A stretch of 64,000 bases of DNA, taken from NCBI RefSeq assembly GCF_000014685.1, contig NC_008321.1, positions 2,663,001 to 2,727,000 of the forward strand. The letters are read 5' to 3'. This stretch comes from Shewanella sp. MR-4 (GTDB lineage: Bacteria; Pseudomonadota; Gammaproteobacteria; Enterobacterales; Shewanellaceae). The position numbers were made by a program, and so were the translations under genes. The notes under the pieces were generated by a model. It did not search any database. It was not told the origin of the DNA and worked only from the letters and a program-made list of their open reading frames with translations. Shown piece by piece: positions 51,036 through 60,252 of the stretch; position 1 is the stretch's first letter; every line of letters starts with the position of its first letter.

Positions 51036-52328
51036 TTAGAGTGAAATCCCCAATGCGCTAAAGACTTCAGGGCTTGGGAAACCGTCGGCAATCATATTCT
51101 TACTGCGCTGGAATGCTTGGATCCCCGCCGAAGAGTTACGCCCAAGTACGCCATCGGGTTTACCGACATCGAAGCCTGATTCATTCAGCTTGGTTTGTAA
51201 CTGTTTGATTTGCTCACGACTCAAACGTGGCTGCTCGGGCGGTGCCACTTTTAATGGTTCGCCACCATTAATTCTATCGGCCAAATGACCAACGGTAATG
51301 GCGTAAAACTCAGAGCGGTTCCAACGCATGATCACATTGAAATTTTCATAGCCTAAAAACGCGGGACCAGTATGACCCGAGGGCAAATACAGCGCCGCCT
51401 TCATATCGATAGCGGGTAAAGGCTGACCATTACTTTGCACTAAGGATTGCGCCGCCCATTGGGATAGCGGCTGCGCCTGTTTAGCGCCAAGGTTTTCATA
51501 GCTGAAATTGCGCGGCAATATCACTTCACGCCCCCAACGCTCATTGCGTTGCCAGCCTAAGTGCTGCAAAAAGTTCGCCGCCGAGGTGAGTGCATCTTCG
51601 GTGCTATTCCACAAATCGGCCTTACCGTCGCCATCCCCATCGATGGCATATTTTGCATAGGCCGAGGGCATAAACTGGGTGTGCCCCATGGCGCCGGCCC
51701 AAGAGCCCACCATAGTGCTCTTATCAAAGCCGTATTTTTCTTTTAACTTAAGCGCTTGCATTAGCTCAGTCGTAAAATAGCCACTGCGACGCGGCTCACA
51801 GGCCAAGGTAGCAAGAGAATCTAACACGGACATTTTGCCTTTGTAGGAACCGTAGTTAGTCTCAAGTCCCCAGAAAGACAGAATATATTGTGGTGGCACA
51901 CCGTATTCCTGCGCCAATTTATCGAGCAGCGCGCGGTGTTTTTTCAGTAAACGGCGGCCTTCATTCACCCGCCAATCGGTCGCCCGCTTGGTAAAATAAT
52001 TATTGAAGGTTTGGCTAAACTCGGGCTGAGCTTGGTCAAGCTCAATCACTTTAGGCACAAACTGCAAACTAGCGACTGTGTCCTTGATGGTGGCTTCAGA
52101 TAAGCCTTCACTACGTGCGCGCTCCTGTAGGTTAGCCACACAGGTAGGAAATGCCTCAGCATGGGCGGCAATGGTGTCACTAAGCTGCATTTCTTGCACG
52201 GCGGCTTGCGTCTCGGCGATCGCGGTTTGACTATTACCGCTCGAGGTTGGCGCGCTCGAACACGCACTTAAGCTCACACACGCGGCGATACTGGCGGCAA
52301 GATAGGACATTCCTTTCAGTTTGATCAA
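51036..52328 (-). CDS. Lytic murein transglycosylase (MltB-like) lipoprotein
   Basis: 430 residues from a TTG with GGAG 8 bases upstream. A signal with lipobox LSAC (Cys about 23) anchors it in the outer membrane. The SLT_2 catalytic domain has the catalytic Glu in WGLETNYGSYKG and GSWAGAMGHTQFMPSAY, followed by the DGDGDGKADLWNSTEDAL loop. A C-terminal peptidoglycan-binding domain (REQIKQLQTKLNESGFDVGKPDGVLGRNSSAGIQAFQ) completes it. It cleaves peptidoglycan glycan strands to 1,6-anhydro products. Confidence 0.92.
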   Translation of the reverse strand: MIKLKGMSYLAASIAACVSLSACSSAPTSSGNSQTAIAETQAAVQEMQLSDTIAAHAEAFPTCVANLQERARSEGLSEATIKDTVASLQFVPKVIELDQAQPEFSQTFNNYFTKRATDWRVNEGRRLLKKHRALLDKLAQEYGVPPQYILSFWGLETNYGSYKGKMSVLDSLATLACEPRRSGYFTTELMQALKLKEKYGFDKSTMVGSWAGAMGHTQFMPSAYAKYAIDGDGDGKADLWNSTEDALTSAANFLQHLGWQRNERWGREVILPRNFSYENLGAKQAQPLSQWAAQSLVQSNGQPLPAIDMKAALYLPSGHTGPAFLGYENFNVIMRWNRSEFYAITVGHLADRINGGEPLKVAPPEQPRLSREQIKQLQTKLNESGFDVGKPDGVLGRNSSAGIQAFQRSKNMIADGFPSPEVFSALGISL

Positions 52329-52671
52329 ATCAATTACTCCTACAGTCAGCGCTAAGAGTTTATCTTAGCTGAGCGAGGCAAGAGGTGGATAACCCCGAGC
52401 CAAGAGAGATACGATATTTAGCCATAAACAGGTTGCCGCTATGTTGATGGGACAACAAACAGGGCAACGGCCAAACACCCACGAAACTATTTTCTCCCCC
52501 AGAAAATCGAGCCAGATACTCACCAATAATCAGTAAACATTATCGGTGCCTCTGCTCGGCACATCCTGACCCATAGCGCCCGCTAACACAATGCTTATCA
52601 CCACAAATCGCCAGATAAATTCACTTATTGCTCAGTTAACCAACAGCGAAAAAATCTTAGCAAAGAATCCC
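52329..52671. other. Intergenic stretch upstream of the DUF2750 gene
   Basis: About 340 bases with divergent promoters implied (transglycosylase minus, DUF2750 gene plus); no gene recognised. Confidence 0.4.
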
Positions 52672-52699
52672 TTGGACTATCTATCCGTTGCCGTATAAT
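52672..52699 (+). promoter_or_regulatory. Sigma-70 promoter of the DUF2750 gene
   Basis: TTGGAC-N16-TATAAT, 36 bases before the ATG at 52735. Confidence 0.7.
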
Positions 52700-52734
52700 G
52701 GACAAGTTAACAGCATACTTCAAAGAGACCTATC

Positions 52735-53094
52735 ATGACTGAAATCAACGCGGCGTTGGCTGGCTTTATCGAAAACGTAAAAGAACATCAAACACTCTGG
52801 GGTTTGATGGATGAAACTGGCGAAGGCTGGGTCGTTTGTGACTCGGGCGAGTTCGAAGACACTGATGTCATGCCTTTATGGTCGAGTGAAGCACAGGCGA
52901 AATCTCACTGCACCGAAGAATGGAAAGATTACCAAGCGGTGGCCATTAGCCTCGAAGAATTCCTTGAGTACTGGGTATCGGATCTCAACGATGATGGTGT
53001 GTTGATTGGTGTCGATTGGCAAACCGATGAAGACTGCTTAGAGTTAGATCCTATCGTTCTGGCGAAAGATCTCGTTGATGTTGAAGAAGTTTAA
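52735..53094 (+). CDS. DUF2750-family small acidic protein
   Basis: 119 residues, strongly acidic, soluble. WGLMDETGEGWVVCDSGEFEDTDVMPLWSSEAQAKSHCTEEWKDYQAVAISLEEFLEYWVSDL is the DUF2750 core as I recall the family. Function unknown. It has a near-consensus sigma-70 promoter 36 bases upstream. The next gene begins 57 bases downstream on the same strand and may share its transcript. Confidence 0.85.
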   Translation: MTEINAALAGFIENVKEHQTLWGLMDETGEGWVVCDSGEFEDTDVMPLWSSEAQAKSHCTEEWKDYQAVAISLEEFLEYWVSDLNDDGVLIGVDWQTDEDCLELDPIVLAKDLVDVEEV

Positions 53095-53151
53095 TTCCAT
53101 CAACCAAAACAGCATGTTTAAGGCATCAAGGGCTGAGGTATTTAGCTCTTG

Positions 53152-53793
53152 ATGTCTGCTTTCCCTTGTATCGACATTCCCTTCGATAAACGTCACCTCT
53201 GTTGGTTTTGCGGCGAGCCCTGCAAAGACCGATTGGATTATCAAGCCGAGTCACACGCGCCCCACCCAGCATTGGCCGTCCCTTGCTGCGCCGAATGCTT
53301 AAAACTGGCCCAAAAACACACCTTAACTTCGATTTGGGACTGCCGTGTGGCGGTTAAAGATGCCCTAATGAGCATTTATGCCAAGCACTTAGCCATTGGG
53401 ATTAATTGGACGGAGGAAGAACTAGCCGAGTCTGAGTTCTCCTGCAAAGTGTTTGAAGGTTTTAAAAAAAGCGCTTGGATGATGTATCAAATTGCCCGCG
53501 ACAGGATTAACTTTCCGGGCTGGCCGATACAACTTGAAGGGGTCGAACTCGAATGCCAGTTAGACAGTACCCGCTTTGAGTTTGATGGGGTAACTTACAC
53601 TTCGTTGCCCGCGGCAATTCACTATTACAGTCAACAATTTTGCTTAGATCCGCTGTTTTTTGCCGAGCTGATAAGGTTAGTCGGTCGGCAGAGATTTAAC
53701 TATGCCCTTAGGCTTGCCCGGATCCATATCGCGGCCACCAAAGAAATGAAGCGGCAGGTCCTAGCCGATGTCAAAGCTGAAGTGACTGAATAG
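53152..53793 (+). CDS. Hypothetical protein with paired-Cys (zinc-ribbon-like) N-terminus
   Basis: 213 residues from ATG 53152; a TTG immediately before it is a weaker start. The N-terminus has CWFCGEPC and, 29 residues on, CCAEC, a likely zinc knuckle. The rest is helical with many aromatic residues (KKSAWMMYQIARDRINFPGWP) and ends in a basic/acidic helix. I do not recognise the family. It follows the DUF2750 gene. Confidence 0.75.
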   Translation: MSAFPCIDIPFDKRHLCWFCGEPCKDRLDYQAESHAPHPALAVPCCAECLKLAQKHTLTSIWDCRVAVKDALMSIYAKHLAIGINWTEEELAESEFSCKVFEGFKKSAWMMYQIARDRINFPGWPIQLEGVELECQLDSTRFEFDGVTYTSLPAAIHYYSQQFCLDPLFFAELIRLVGRQRFNYALRLARIHIAATKEMKRQVLADVKAEVTE

Positions 53794-53895
53794 CGTAAAT
53801 CGCAGGTGCAAAGCTTAAAAAAAACCAAGCCGCCAATAGCGTTATGTTGCTAAGGCAGCCAATCTGCTTCGATGGTGTTATTTAGCTAAGTAGCA

Positions 53896-54840
53896 TTATT
53901 GATTGAGGACTTGCTTCAATCTGTCCTGTACCACTTCCACCAGCAAATCCGGCTGGAACTTCGAAATAAACCGGTCGCAACCGACCTTCTCCACCATGGC
54001 ATGGTTAAAACTACCACTGAGTGAAGTATTTAAGGTGATAAATAAGTCTGCCATGGCCTTATCGTTACGCACTTCGTAGGTCAGCTTGTAGCCGTCCATC
54101 TCAGGCATTTCGGCATCGGTTATCATCATCAAAAGCTCCTTGGCGACATTCTTGCCTTCATCGCGCCATTTTTGCAGTAAATGCAATGCCTGCAAGCCAT
54201 CGGAGGCTTCGATAATTTCAATCCCGAGTTGGCCTAAGGTCTCACGCACTTGACGCCTTGCTGTTGAAGAGTCATCGACAATCAAGACCTTCTTACCGGG
54301 CATCTTGTCTAACAGGCTCTCATCCAATACCCCTTCGGAGAGACGAATATCATAATGGACGATTTCTGCTAATACTTTCTCGACATCGATGATAGACACC
54401 AGTTGCGACTGACCTTGGTATTCGATTCGGGTGATGGCCGTGAGGTAATTATTTCGCCCAGCCGTTTTAGGCGGCGGCATAATATCGCTCCAGGTCATAT
54501 TGATAATGTGCTCGACCTTACCGACTAAGAAACCCTGCACACTGCGGTTATATTCGGTGATGATCATATTGGCATCATCTCCCGGAGGCACAGGCTTAAA
54601 ACCGATAGCCGAACGCAAATCAATCACGGGAATCGACATGCCGCGAATATTCGCCACTCCAAAAATATGGGGATGACTGCCAGGCATGGAATTTAATGGC
54701 GGTAACTTGACGACTTCTTTGACTTTAAAGACGTTAATCGCAAATAACTGGGTAGAGTTAATTCGAAACAGCAGTAGTTCGAGCCGATTTTCACCGACGA
54801 GTTTGGTTCGTTGATCTACGGTTGCAAGCACGTTTGCCAT
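53896..54840 (-). CDS. cheV: Chemotaxis coupling protein CheV (CheW-REC)
   Basis: 314 residues. The N-terminal CheW domain (about 15-165: LLLFRINSTQLFAINVFKVKEVV ... VANIRGMSIPVIDLRSAIGF) couples chemoreceptors to CheA. The C-terminal receiver domain (about 185-310) has acidic pair VDDSS, the phosphorylated Asp in MITDAEMPEMDGY, Thr/Ser in LNTSLSG and Lys in ISKFQPD. It fine-tunes receptor signalling by phosphorylation. It stands alone; the main che cluster is not in the window. Confidence 0.94.
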   Translation of the reverse strand: MANVLATVDQRTKLVGENRLELLLFRINSTQLFAINVFKVKEVVKLPPLNSMPGSHPHIFGVANIRGMSIPVIDLRSAIGFKPVPPGDDANMIITEYNRSVQGFLVGKVEHIINMTWSDIMPPPKTAGRNNYLTAITRIEYQGQSQLVSIIDVEKVLAEIVHYDIRLSEGVLDESLLDKMPGKKVLIVDDSSTARRQVRETLGQLGIEIIEASDGLQALHLLQKWRDEGKNVAKELLMMITDAEMPEMDGYKLTYEVRNDKAMADLFITLNTSLSGSFNHAMVEKVGCDRFISKFQPDLLVEVVQDRLKQVLNQ

Positions 54841-55041
54841 AATGCGACTTCTCTACTTTGGAGGAACAGCTTTCCTCACCAGTGACGGATTAAGCTAAAT
54901 TATAGCGGTAAACTCACCATGAGAACCATGCGATAAGTCGATTTTATCTAAAAATTACAATCACTCGGCAATCCTTTATCCTTCGCAATCACCCCAATAA
55001 ATAAATGATTCGCTTACGGCTATCGCCGCAATTTATCCCCT

Positions 55042-55656
55042 TTATGCCATGCGTTTTTGGGCCAGCACCATGCCCGAAAGGTTGAGAAGATTTCTCTCGC
55101 AGCGGATCTCAAATCCCCCTTGGCGCAGTCCAGTTAACCATTCTTGATGGTTAAATCGATTCTGTTGTGGATGCTCAAACAACCGTCGACTCAAGGGATT
55201 GCAAATGGCGGCGTGGTATAAATCCTCTATAACAAAGTAGCCGTTGGGTTTTAGCACCCTTGCCACCTCGGCAACCGCCGCTTGCCAATCGGGAATATGG
55301 TGAAACACGGCGAAATTGAACACCACATCAAACTGGGCATTTGCAAAAGGCAATGCAGTAGCATCGGCAACACTGAATGCCAATTGGCTTAACCCATGGG
55401 GTGAATCATCCCAGCGCGCTTTAGCGGCGGCGACCATCTCAGGATCAAGATCAACGGCCGTCACTTGCTCGGCCCCAAAATGATCGCGGATCAGCTGAAC
55501 TCCGTTACCAAAACCACAACCAATTTCGAGAGCGTGACGTAGATAAGGAAGGGGGTTGGGCATCATAGAAGTCAGTAATGGCGCTTCAACATGGTTTTGC
55601 AACCAAAAACGCAGCGGATGCTGGACTAACTTTTTCTCGAATGGATTTAACTTCAT
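55042..55656 (-). CDS. Class I SAM-dependent methyltransferase
   Basis: 204 residues. SAM-binding motif I EIGCGFGNG at about 43-51, acidic residue in VDLDPEMV, motif for adenine binding VADATALPFANAQFDVVFN, then HHIPDWQAAVAEVARVLKPNGYFVIED. This is the Methyltransf_11 (UbiE-like) fold. The acceptor is unknown. GGGGATGAG precedes ATG. It is divergent from the Lon-N gene with about 95 bases between them. Confidence 0.88.
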   Translation of the reverse strand: MKLNPFEKKLVQHPLRFWLQNHVEAPLLTSMMPNPLPYLRHALEIGCGFGNGVQLIRDHFGAEQVTAVDLDPEMVAAAKARWDDSPHGLSQLAFSVADATALPFANAQFDVVFNFAVFHHIPDWQAAVAEVARVLKPNGYFVIEDLYHAAICNPLSRRLFEHPQQNRFNHQEWLTGLRQGGFEIRCERNLLNLSGMVLAQKRMA

Positions 55657-55752
55657 CTCATCCCCTTAAATGAATCGGTTATTGCTTGGTACACTGATCA
55701 AATTCTGTATATGGTACGTAATGATATAGACATAAGTTCACTTGAGGCCACT

Positions 55753-56304
55753 ATGAAATTACCTCTTTTTCCTTTGCCAATCTGTTTATTACCAGAGGGA
55801 TATACTCAGTTGCGCATTTTTGAACCTAGGTATAAACGCTTAGTCGCTGAATCCCTAAAATCAGGCGACGGCTTTGGGTTGTGCATGACATCGGAAGATG
55901 GCAAAACCATTTATCCCATCGGCACACTCGTGCATATCATCGATTTTGAAACCTTACCCGATGGTATGCTCGGAATTAGCATTCAAGGAAACCAACGCTT
56001 CACCCTCGGCGATATTGCAGTCGAGCCAGATGGTTTAAAGCGCGCCGAAGTTAACTTTATCGATAATTGGCCGCCATCGCCTATCCAAGAAAATGAACGT
56101 TACTTGAGCAAAATGCTACAAAACATTCTCAAGGAGTACCCGCAGCACCTTCAACATTATCAAGTAGAACAATTTGAGGATATCGCCTGGGTTTGCCAAC
56201 GCTGGTTAGAAATTCTGCCCGTGCAAGCATCAGAGAAATACACTTGTATCAATGCCTTAGATCATCAACTGACACTGGACTTATTACGCACTGTGATTAA
56301 GTAA
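55753..56304 (+). CDS. Lon N-terminal-domain protein (no protease domain)
   Basis: 183 residues from ATG 55753 (MKLPLFPLPICLLPEGYTQLRIFEPRY) with TTGAGG 7 bases upstream. The whole protein is the LON substrate-binding domain: LPLFPLPxxLLPG-type start, RIFEPRYKRLV, GDGFGLC, GTLVHIIDFETLPDGMLGISIQGNQRF. ATPase and protease domains are absent, as in many free-standing bacterial members of unknown function. Confidence 0.88.
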   Translation: MKLPLFPLPICLLPEGYTQLRIFEPRYKRLVAESLKSGDGFGLCMTSEDGKTIYPIGTLVHIIDFETLPDGMLGISIQGNQRFTLGDIAVEPDGLKRAEVNFIDNWPPSPIQENERYLSKMLQNILKEYPQHLQHYQVEQFEDIAWVCQRWLEILPVQASEKYTCINALDHQLTLDLLRTVIK

Positions 56305-56311
56305 ACCTAAG

Positions 56312-56339
56312 TGATCCATTATTCAGCACTCTACGTATT
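56312..56339 (+). promoter_or_regulatory. Possible ECF-sigma promoter upstream of the sigma/ChrR operon
   Basis: TGATCC-N18-TATT at 56312-56339. The known target of the RpoE-ChrR system in Rhodobacter is TGATCC-N18-TAAG, so the -35 and spacing match while the -10 matches in part. It lies 87 bases before the sigma ATG and would allow autoregulation. Confidence 0.5.
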
Positions 56340-56425
56340 ACTCCGCATGCTTATCGAACGTCGGCCGTGAGGAAACATCCTTTGCGATGTTCTGACTGGA
56401 TTGAACCTTAAGAAAGAGCTCAATA

Positions 56426-57094
56426 ATGGAAAATTTTCAATCACATTTAGCGCAAAATCGCTATGATAGGCAGTTATCACCTCCTATCGACATGGCTATG
56501 GAAAACGATAGCACTATTTCAACCGCCAATGAGCTAATCACAGATCCCGATCCTTTGGCTCGTGCCATTGCTAAGGTTGCAAATCAAAGGGATAAAGCAG
56601 CCTTTGCTGAGCTGTTTAACCACTTTATGCCCAAAATTCGCGCATTCGGTCTGCAAAGATTAAATCAACAGGGTCTTGCTATGGATCTGGTACAAGAAAC
56701 CATGACCCTAGTTTGGACCAAGGCCCATTTATACAATGCGGACAAAGGGTCGGTGGCGACCTGGGTATTTACCATTATGCGTAATCAGTGTTTCGATATG
56801 CTAAGACGGGTACAGCATAATCGAGAGGATGCTTTCGGTGACGATATCTGGCCACTTTGCGATGTTGCCGTTAGCCAAGAGAACAACACCGACCATAAAT
56901 TGACTGCCAAACTACTCGCACATTTAGATGCCCTGCCCCTACCTCAACGCCAAGTGGTGCAAGGGATCTATATGCAAGAACTCACGCAACAAGAATTAGC
57001 CGATGCCTTAAAAGTCCCGATTGGCACGATAAAATCGCGACTCAGATTGGGGTTAGAAAAGCTGAAAAGCTTTTTGGAGACACAACATGATTAA
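56426..57094 (+). CDS. ECF sigma factor (ChrR-regulated RpoE type)
   Basis: 222 residues. Region 2 (AFAELFNHFMPKIRAFGLQRL...MDLVQETMTLVWTKAHLYNADKGSVATWVFTIMRNQCFDMLRR) and region 4 (LPLPQRQVVQGIYMQELTQQELADALKVPIGTIKSRLRLGLEKLK) are complete; the first 45 residues are an extension. The GSVATWVFTI..N and DALPLPQRQ patterns with the ChrR gene next door place it in the ECF group that answers singlet oxygen and related stress. It overlaps the anti-sigma gene by 8 bases. Confidence 0.92.
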   Translation: MENFQSHLAQNRYDRQLSPPIDMAMENDSTISTANELITDPDPLARAIAKVANQRDKAAFAELFNHFMPKIRAFGLQRLNQQGLAMDLVQETMTLVWTKAHLYNADKGSVATWVFTIMRNQCFDMLRRVQHNREDAFGDDIWPLCDVAVSQENNTDHKLTAKLLAHLDALPLPQRQVVQGIYMQELTQQELADALKVPIGTIKSRLRLGLEKLKSFLETQHD

Positions 57095-57782
57095 ACATCA
57101 TCCCCATACCGATTTACTGTTAGCCCATGCACAAGGCGAGCTGCCTTTATCCATGTCTATCGCAATCTCGGCCCATTGTGCCCTATGTCATGAGTGCCAA
57201 TCCCAAGTCAGCCGCTTTACAGAGCAGGCGGCTGAACTCGCCTTTTTAGCGCCGAGCAAAATCACTGAACAAGCTTTAATCAGCGAAACCGATTCAGCAC
57301 AAGATGACGCTTGGCAGCAAATGATGTCACAGATTATGGCCTTACCCGAATCAACGCCAACTGAAAGCGACTATCCTGCTAAAACTACGGTTTCCCTTAA
57401 TCATAAACATGTGCGTTATGAGATCCCGAGAGTGTTTCGTCAGCATATCGCCCATCCATGGCAACAAATTGGCAAGGTCAGCCGCATGCGTTTCGATGTG
57501 GATGAAAATAATACCCGCGCGAGCCTTTTACATATCGATGCTTTAGGTGAGATCCCGCAGCACACCCATAAAGGATACGAACTGACCTTGTTATTAGCGG
57601 GCGAATTTTCGGATCTTCACGGCCAATATGTTCCTGGTGATTTTATTATCTTAGACGGGAAAACCCATCATTCTCCCAAGACCCAAACAGGATGCCTCTG
57701 TTACACAGTGTTAGACGCACCGCTGTATTTTACAAAAGGGCTCAGTAAATTATTGAACCCGATTGGAGAACTGATTTATTAA
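57087..57782 (+). CDS. chrR: ChrR-type zinc anti-sigma factor with cupin domain
   Basis: 231 residues. The N-terminal anti-sigma domain has the zinc motif H-x3-C-x2-C (AHCALCHEC at about 29-37) plus an upstream His. The C-terminal cupin (about 110-215) has HTHKGYELTLLLAGEFSDLHGQYVPGDFIILDGKTHHSP, which supplies the His/Glu ligands of the second zinc. In Rhodobacter, ChrR releases RpoE when singlet oxygen is present. The 8-base overlap with the sigma gene indicates coupled translation. The usual downstream photolyase or cyclopropane-synthase genes are not adjacent here. Confidence 0.92.
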   Translation: MIKHHPHTDLLLAHAQGELPLSMSIAISAHCALCHECQSQVSRFTEQAAELAFLAPSKITEQALISETDSAQDDAWQQMMSQIMALPESTPTESDYPAKTTVSLNHKHVRYEIPRVFRQHIAHPWQQIGKVSRMRFDVDENNTRASLLHIDALGEIPQHTHKGYELTLLLAGEFSDLHGQYVPGDFIILDGKTHHSPKTQTGCLCYTVLDAPLYFTKGLSKLLNPIGELIY

Positions 57783-58306
57783 ATTGATCATTGCCAAATA
57801 AACAAATCGAGCATTTAAGCAACAATTAATACAAAATTTAAACACCGATATTTCCCGCTGAGTAAAAAATAAACTTGCCAGCGGGGGTTTTACTGCTATA
57901 CTGCGCTGCGTTTTGAGAAGTTTCTTGTCGTTATCCTTTTTACATCGATTTGTACATCCGCCTAAGCAATGGCAAAATCGATCCTCACGAAGAAAGCCTA
58001 CAACAAGTAAGTCCCACAAAAATAATGAGTTAGTGATTTTCTACATCGACTCAAAAACAGTGAACTAATTAATTCAGCCAATGTCATAGTATTGTCACTT
58101 TTCTATGGTCAACTTGGCTAATTGAGATGTTCCATTGACATAATCGCTGATATGCATTAGTTATCAATAAAGCATCTCTTGATTAATCATGGTGGAATGG
58201 GTAACCTCAAGACTCATTAGTATCATCTTTCGCAGCTATGCTAAGGATATTTTATCGTTATTACTTGCTCACCTAAGGGTGAATAAAATTAAAAGGAGTG
58301 TGGCCT
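57783..58306. other. 524-base intergenic stretch after chrR
   Basis: No gene supported. A minus-strand frame of 89 codons (57750-58019) is Cys-rich but lacks a ribosome-binding site and overlaps the 3' end of chrR. The right part should contain the promoter of the 58307 gene. Confidence 0.45.
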
Positions 58307-58480
58307 ATGTCATACAAAATTAACGGACATGAAATCACAGTGAACTTCCCTGTAGATTCAATTTCAGTCAACAAAACATCAATTGCTTTTACCGATAGAC
58401 AAGGTAAAAACAGACAAACTTTTTCAAAACGTACCGAAGCCTTAAACTTTATGAAATGGCTTTTGTCGTCAAATAAATAA
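58307..58480 (+). CDS. 57-residue hypothetical protein
   Basis: ATG 58307 with AAGGAG 9 bases upstream; a GTG three codons earlier overlaps this site. The sequence begins MSYKINGHEITVNF and contains TSIAFTDRQGKNRQTFSKR, then EALNFMKWLL; predicted beta-strands followed by one helix, basic overall. No signal peptide or membrane segment. I do not recognise it. The excellent ribosome-binding site supports translation. Confidence 0.65.
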   Translation: MSYKINGHEITVNFPVDSISVNKTSIAFTDRQGKNRQTFSKRTEALNFMKWLLSSNK

Positions 58481-58755
58481 GTTTGATTTAGTATTCATTG
58501 AATACAAATAACGGCATGTTGGTTTATTCGGTTCTCATTTTCCTCGCCATACCGAAATCGACTCGCCTTTATTGATAGCCTAATATCACGATCCGCTATC
58601 CCTTCACGTCGATATGACGAACTCGTTTGGTTCAGCCAGTATCTAACTCACACAGATACATGCTGAGCCAAATGTGTATTCCTAATCTAGATCAAATTAA
58701 TCTGTATATGCCTCTGCTAATATAGTCACTCACTTCGTTTGTGAATATATTTTCT

Positions 58756-59016
58756 ATGTCAAAACCCGATACCAAAACGGCGATGCAAGCCTTGATAACC
58801 CATATCCAACAGCTGATCCCACTCAATTTAGATGAAGCACAAATGTGCCAAGGTGAGTGTTTAGGCTGCTCTAAAAAAATGCTCGAAATGCTCGATACCG
58901 AAATAAGTTACTGGCAATATTCAGCCGATACTCCGGGATTAAAAGATCTCAAACATCTTGAAAAGATAGCCACTCGCACCCACAAAATTTTAAAACGCAA
59001 TCACCTGATTGAGTAA
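58756..59016 (+). CDS. 86-residue hypothetical protein with Cys motif
   Basis: ATG 58756 (MSKPDTKTAM); a GTG at 58741 is an alternative and neither has a strong ribosome-binding site. It contains C-x3-C-x2-C (MCQGECLGCSKK) near residue 30, then an amphipathic helix and a basic C-terminus. Function unknown; the cysteines could hold a metal. It ends 3 bases before the convergent PLP-enzyme gene. Confidence 0.65.
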   Translation: MSKPDTKTAMQALITHIQQLIPLNLDEAQMCQGECLGCSKKMLEMLDTEISYWQYSADTPGLKDLKHLEKIATRTHKILKRNHLIE

Positions 59017-59019
59017 TCG

Positions 59020-59997
59020 TTATCGTTCAGCAGCCTCTCCAAATTTTCGCCGATATCTCGGTAACATAGTTTCATTACCTAATAATCCGCCCTGATGAAT
59101 GTAAAGAATGGGAGAAATTTTATCACGCCGTAAATAATCCTCTAACACAATAAAACCTAAGGGGTCGTAGAGTAGTTCAAATTGCACGCCGCTGGCACTG
59201 AGCCGCTGCCACATGGCATAAAACTCAGGATAGAGTTTCCCGAAATGGTATTTCTTCCCCACATTCAAAATCTGTGGATGTTCAGCAGAGTTGGGATTTA
59301 ACTCATAAAACTGCTGCGTTAAATACTCATCGCCGCCGACAACGGCGCAGGTAAGCACTCGAATATTCAATTGCTGACGCACAAAATACTGATTTAAAAA
59401 TAATGCAGTGGTGCCTGTACCTGCCGGTAAAAACACTTTTAGATCTATCATCCCCCGTTGCATTGCCCAAGTTTCAATATCAGCCGCTAATTGACTAACA
59501 CCATATTCTGCATACAGGCAGCGTCCGCCTTCAGGAATAAACAAAGCGTTAGGCTCAGCCGGCAAGACATGCTGCTCAATATAGTCATGGCAAGTCCAGT
59601 TAAACTCTTGCTGCAGTGAGGGGGTTGCTGTAATAAGACTTGATAAATCAATGATGCGCGTACCGTTAGCTATGGCCGCAGCATAGTTTCCCGTAGGCAA
59701 CGTGAGCACATGGCTGGCAATATGATCCACATAAAAATCGCACTGCCAGCCTTTCAGTTTTGCGAGTGCCGAAAGGGAATAAAGCGAGTTGGCCTGCGCA
59801 GAGCCATGGCCAATCACCTTAGTGACACTGGCAAACTCATGATCTAGAAAATAGGCAAACTTGCGCGCCTTATTACCACTAAAAGCGGGATGCAATAAAT
59901 CATCTCTCTTGAGAAAGATCTCGCGTCCAGCGAAGGAAAAAGACTCTATAGGACTTTGAGCGAGCAGACTGTTTGCAAACTGGCTATTGGTTAGCAT
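59020..59997 (-). CDS. PLP-dependent ACC deaminase/D-cysteine desulfhydrase family enzyme
   Basis: 325 residues of the fold-type II PLP family (COG2515-like). The PLP Lys is in FSGNKARKFAYFL (about residue 43); then GHGSAQANSLYSLSALAKLKGW (Asn/Gln phosphate contacts), IPEGGRCLYAEYGVSQLA, LPAGTGTTALFL (phosphate-binding glycine loop) and a C-terminal ILYIHQGGLLGNETML. It probably deaminates or desulfurates a D-amino acid; the family cannot be told apart from sequence alone. Confidence 0.87.
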   Translation of the reverse strand: MLTNSQFANSLLAQSPIESFSFAGREIFLKRDDLLHPAFSGNKARKFAYFLDHEFASVTKVIGHGSAQANSLYSLSALAKLKGWQCDFYVDHIASHVLTLPTGNYAAAIANGTRIIDLSSLITATPSLQQEFNWTCHDYIEQHVLPAEPNALFIPEGGRCLYAEYGVSQLAADIETWAMQRGMIDLKVFLPAGTGTTALFLNQYFVRQQLNIRVLTCAVVGGDEYLTQQFYELNPNSAEHPQILNVGKKYHFGKLYPEFYAMWQRLSASGVQFELLYDPLGFIVLEDYLRRDKISPILYIHQGGLLGNETMLPRYRRKFGEAAER

Positions 59998-60252
59998 GGA
60001 TACTCTCTAATGAAAACAAGCTGTTTAGTGTAACGCGAGCTTGCCTAAATCGTCCGTAATTATTAAGCGTTTTCGCGAAAATCTAGCATTTTTTACCACG
60101 TCATACAGTCGCCAAGATAAATATTACACTGATAAATAAGGAAAAATATTTTGGCACAATTCTCGCTTACTCCATTTAAGTATCAATTAATGATCCTGTG
60201 TGTTGGCTCAGAGATTCCCAACACAATTTTGAGAAACGTTAAGGAGTGTTCA

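Noticed and set aside
57750..58019. Cys-rich minus-strand 89-codon frame after chrR
   Set aside because: Overlaps the 3' end of chrR, has no ribosome-binding site and no known pattern.
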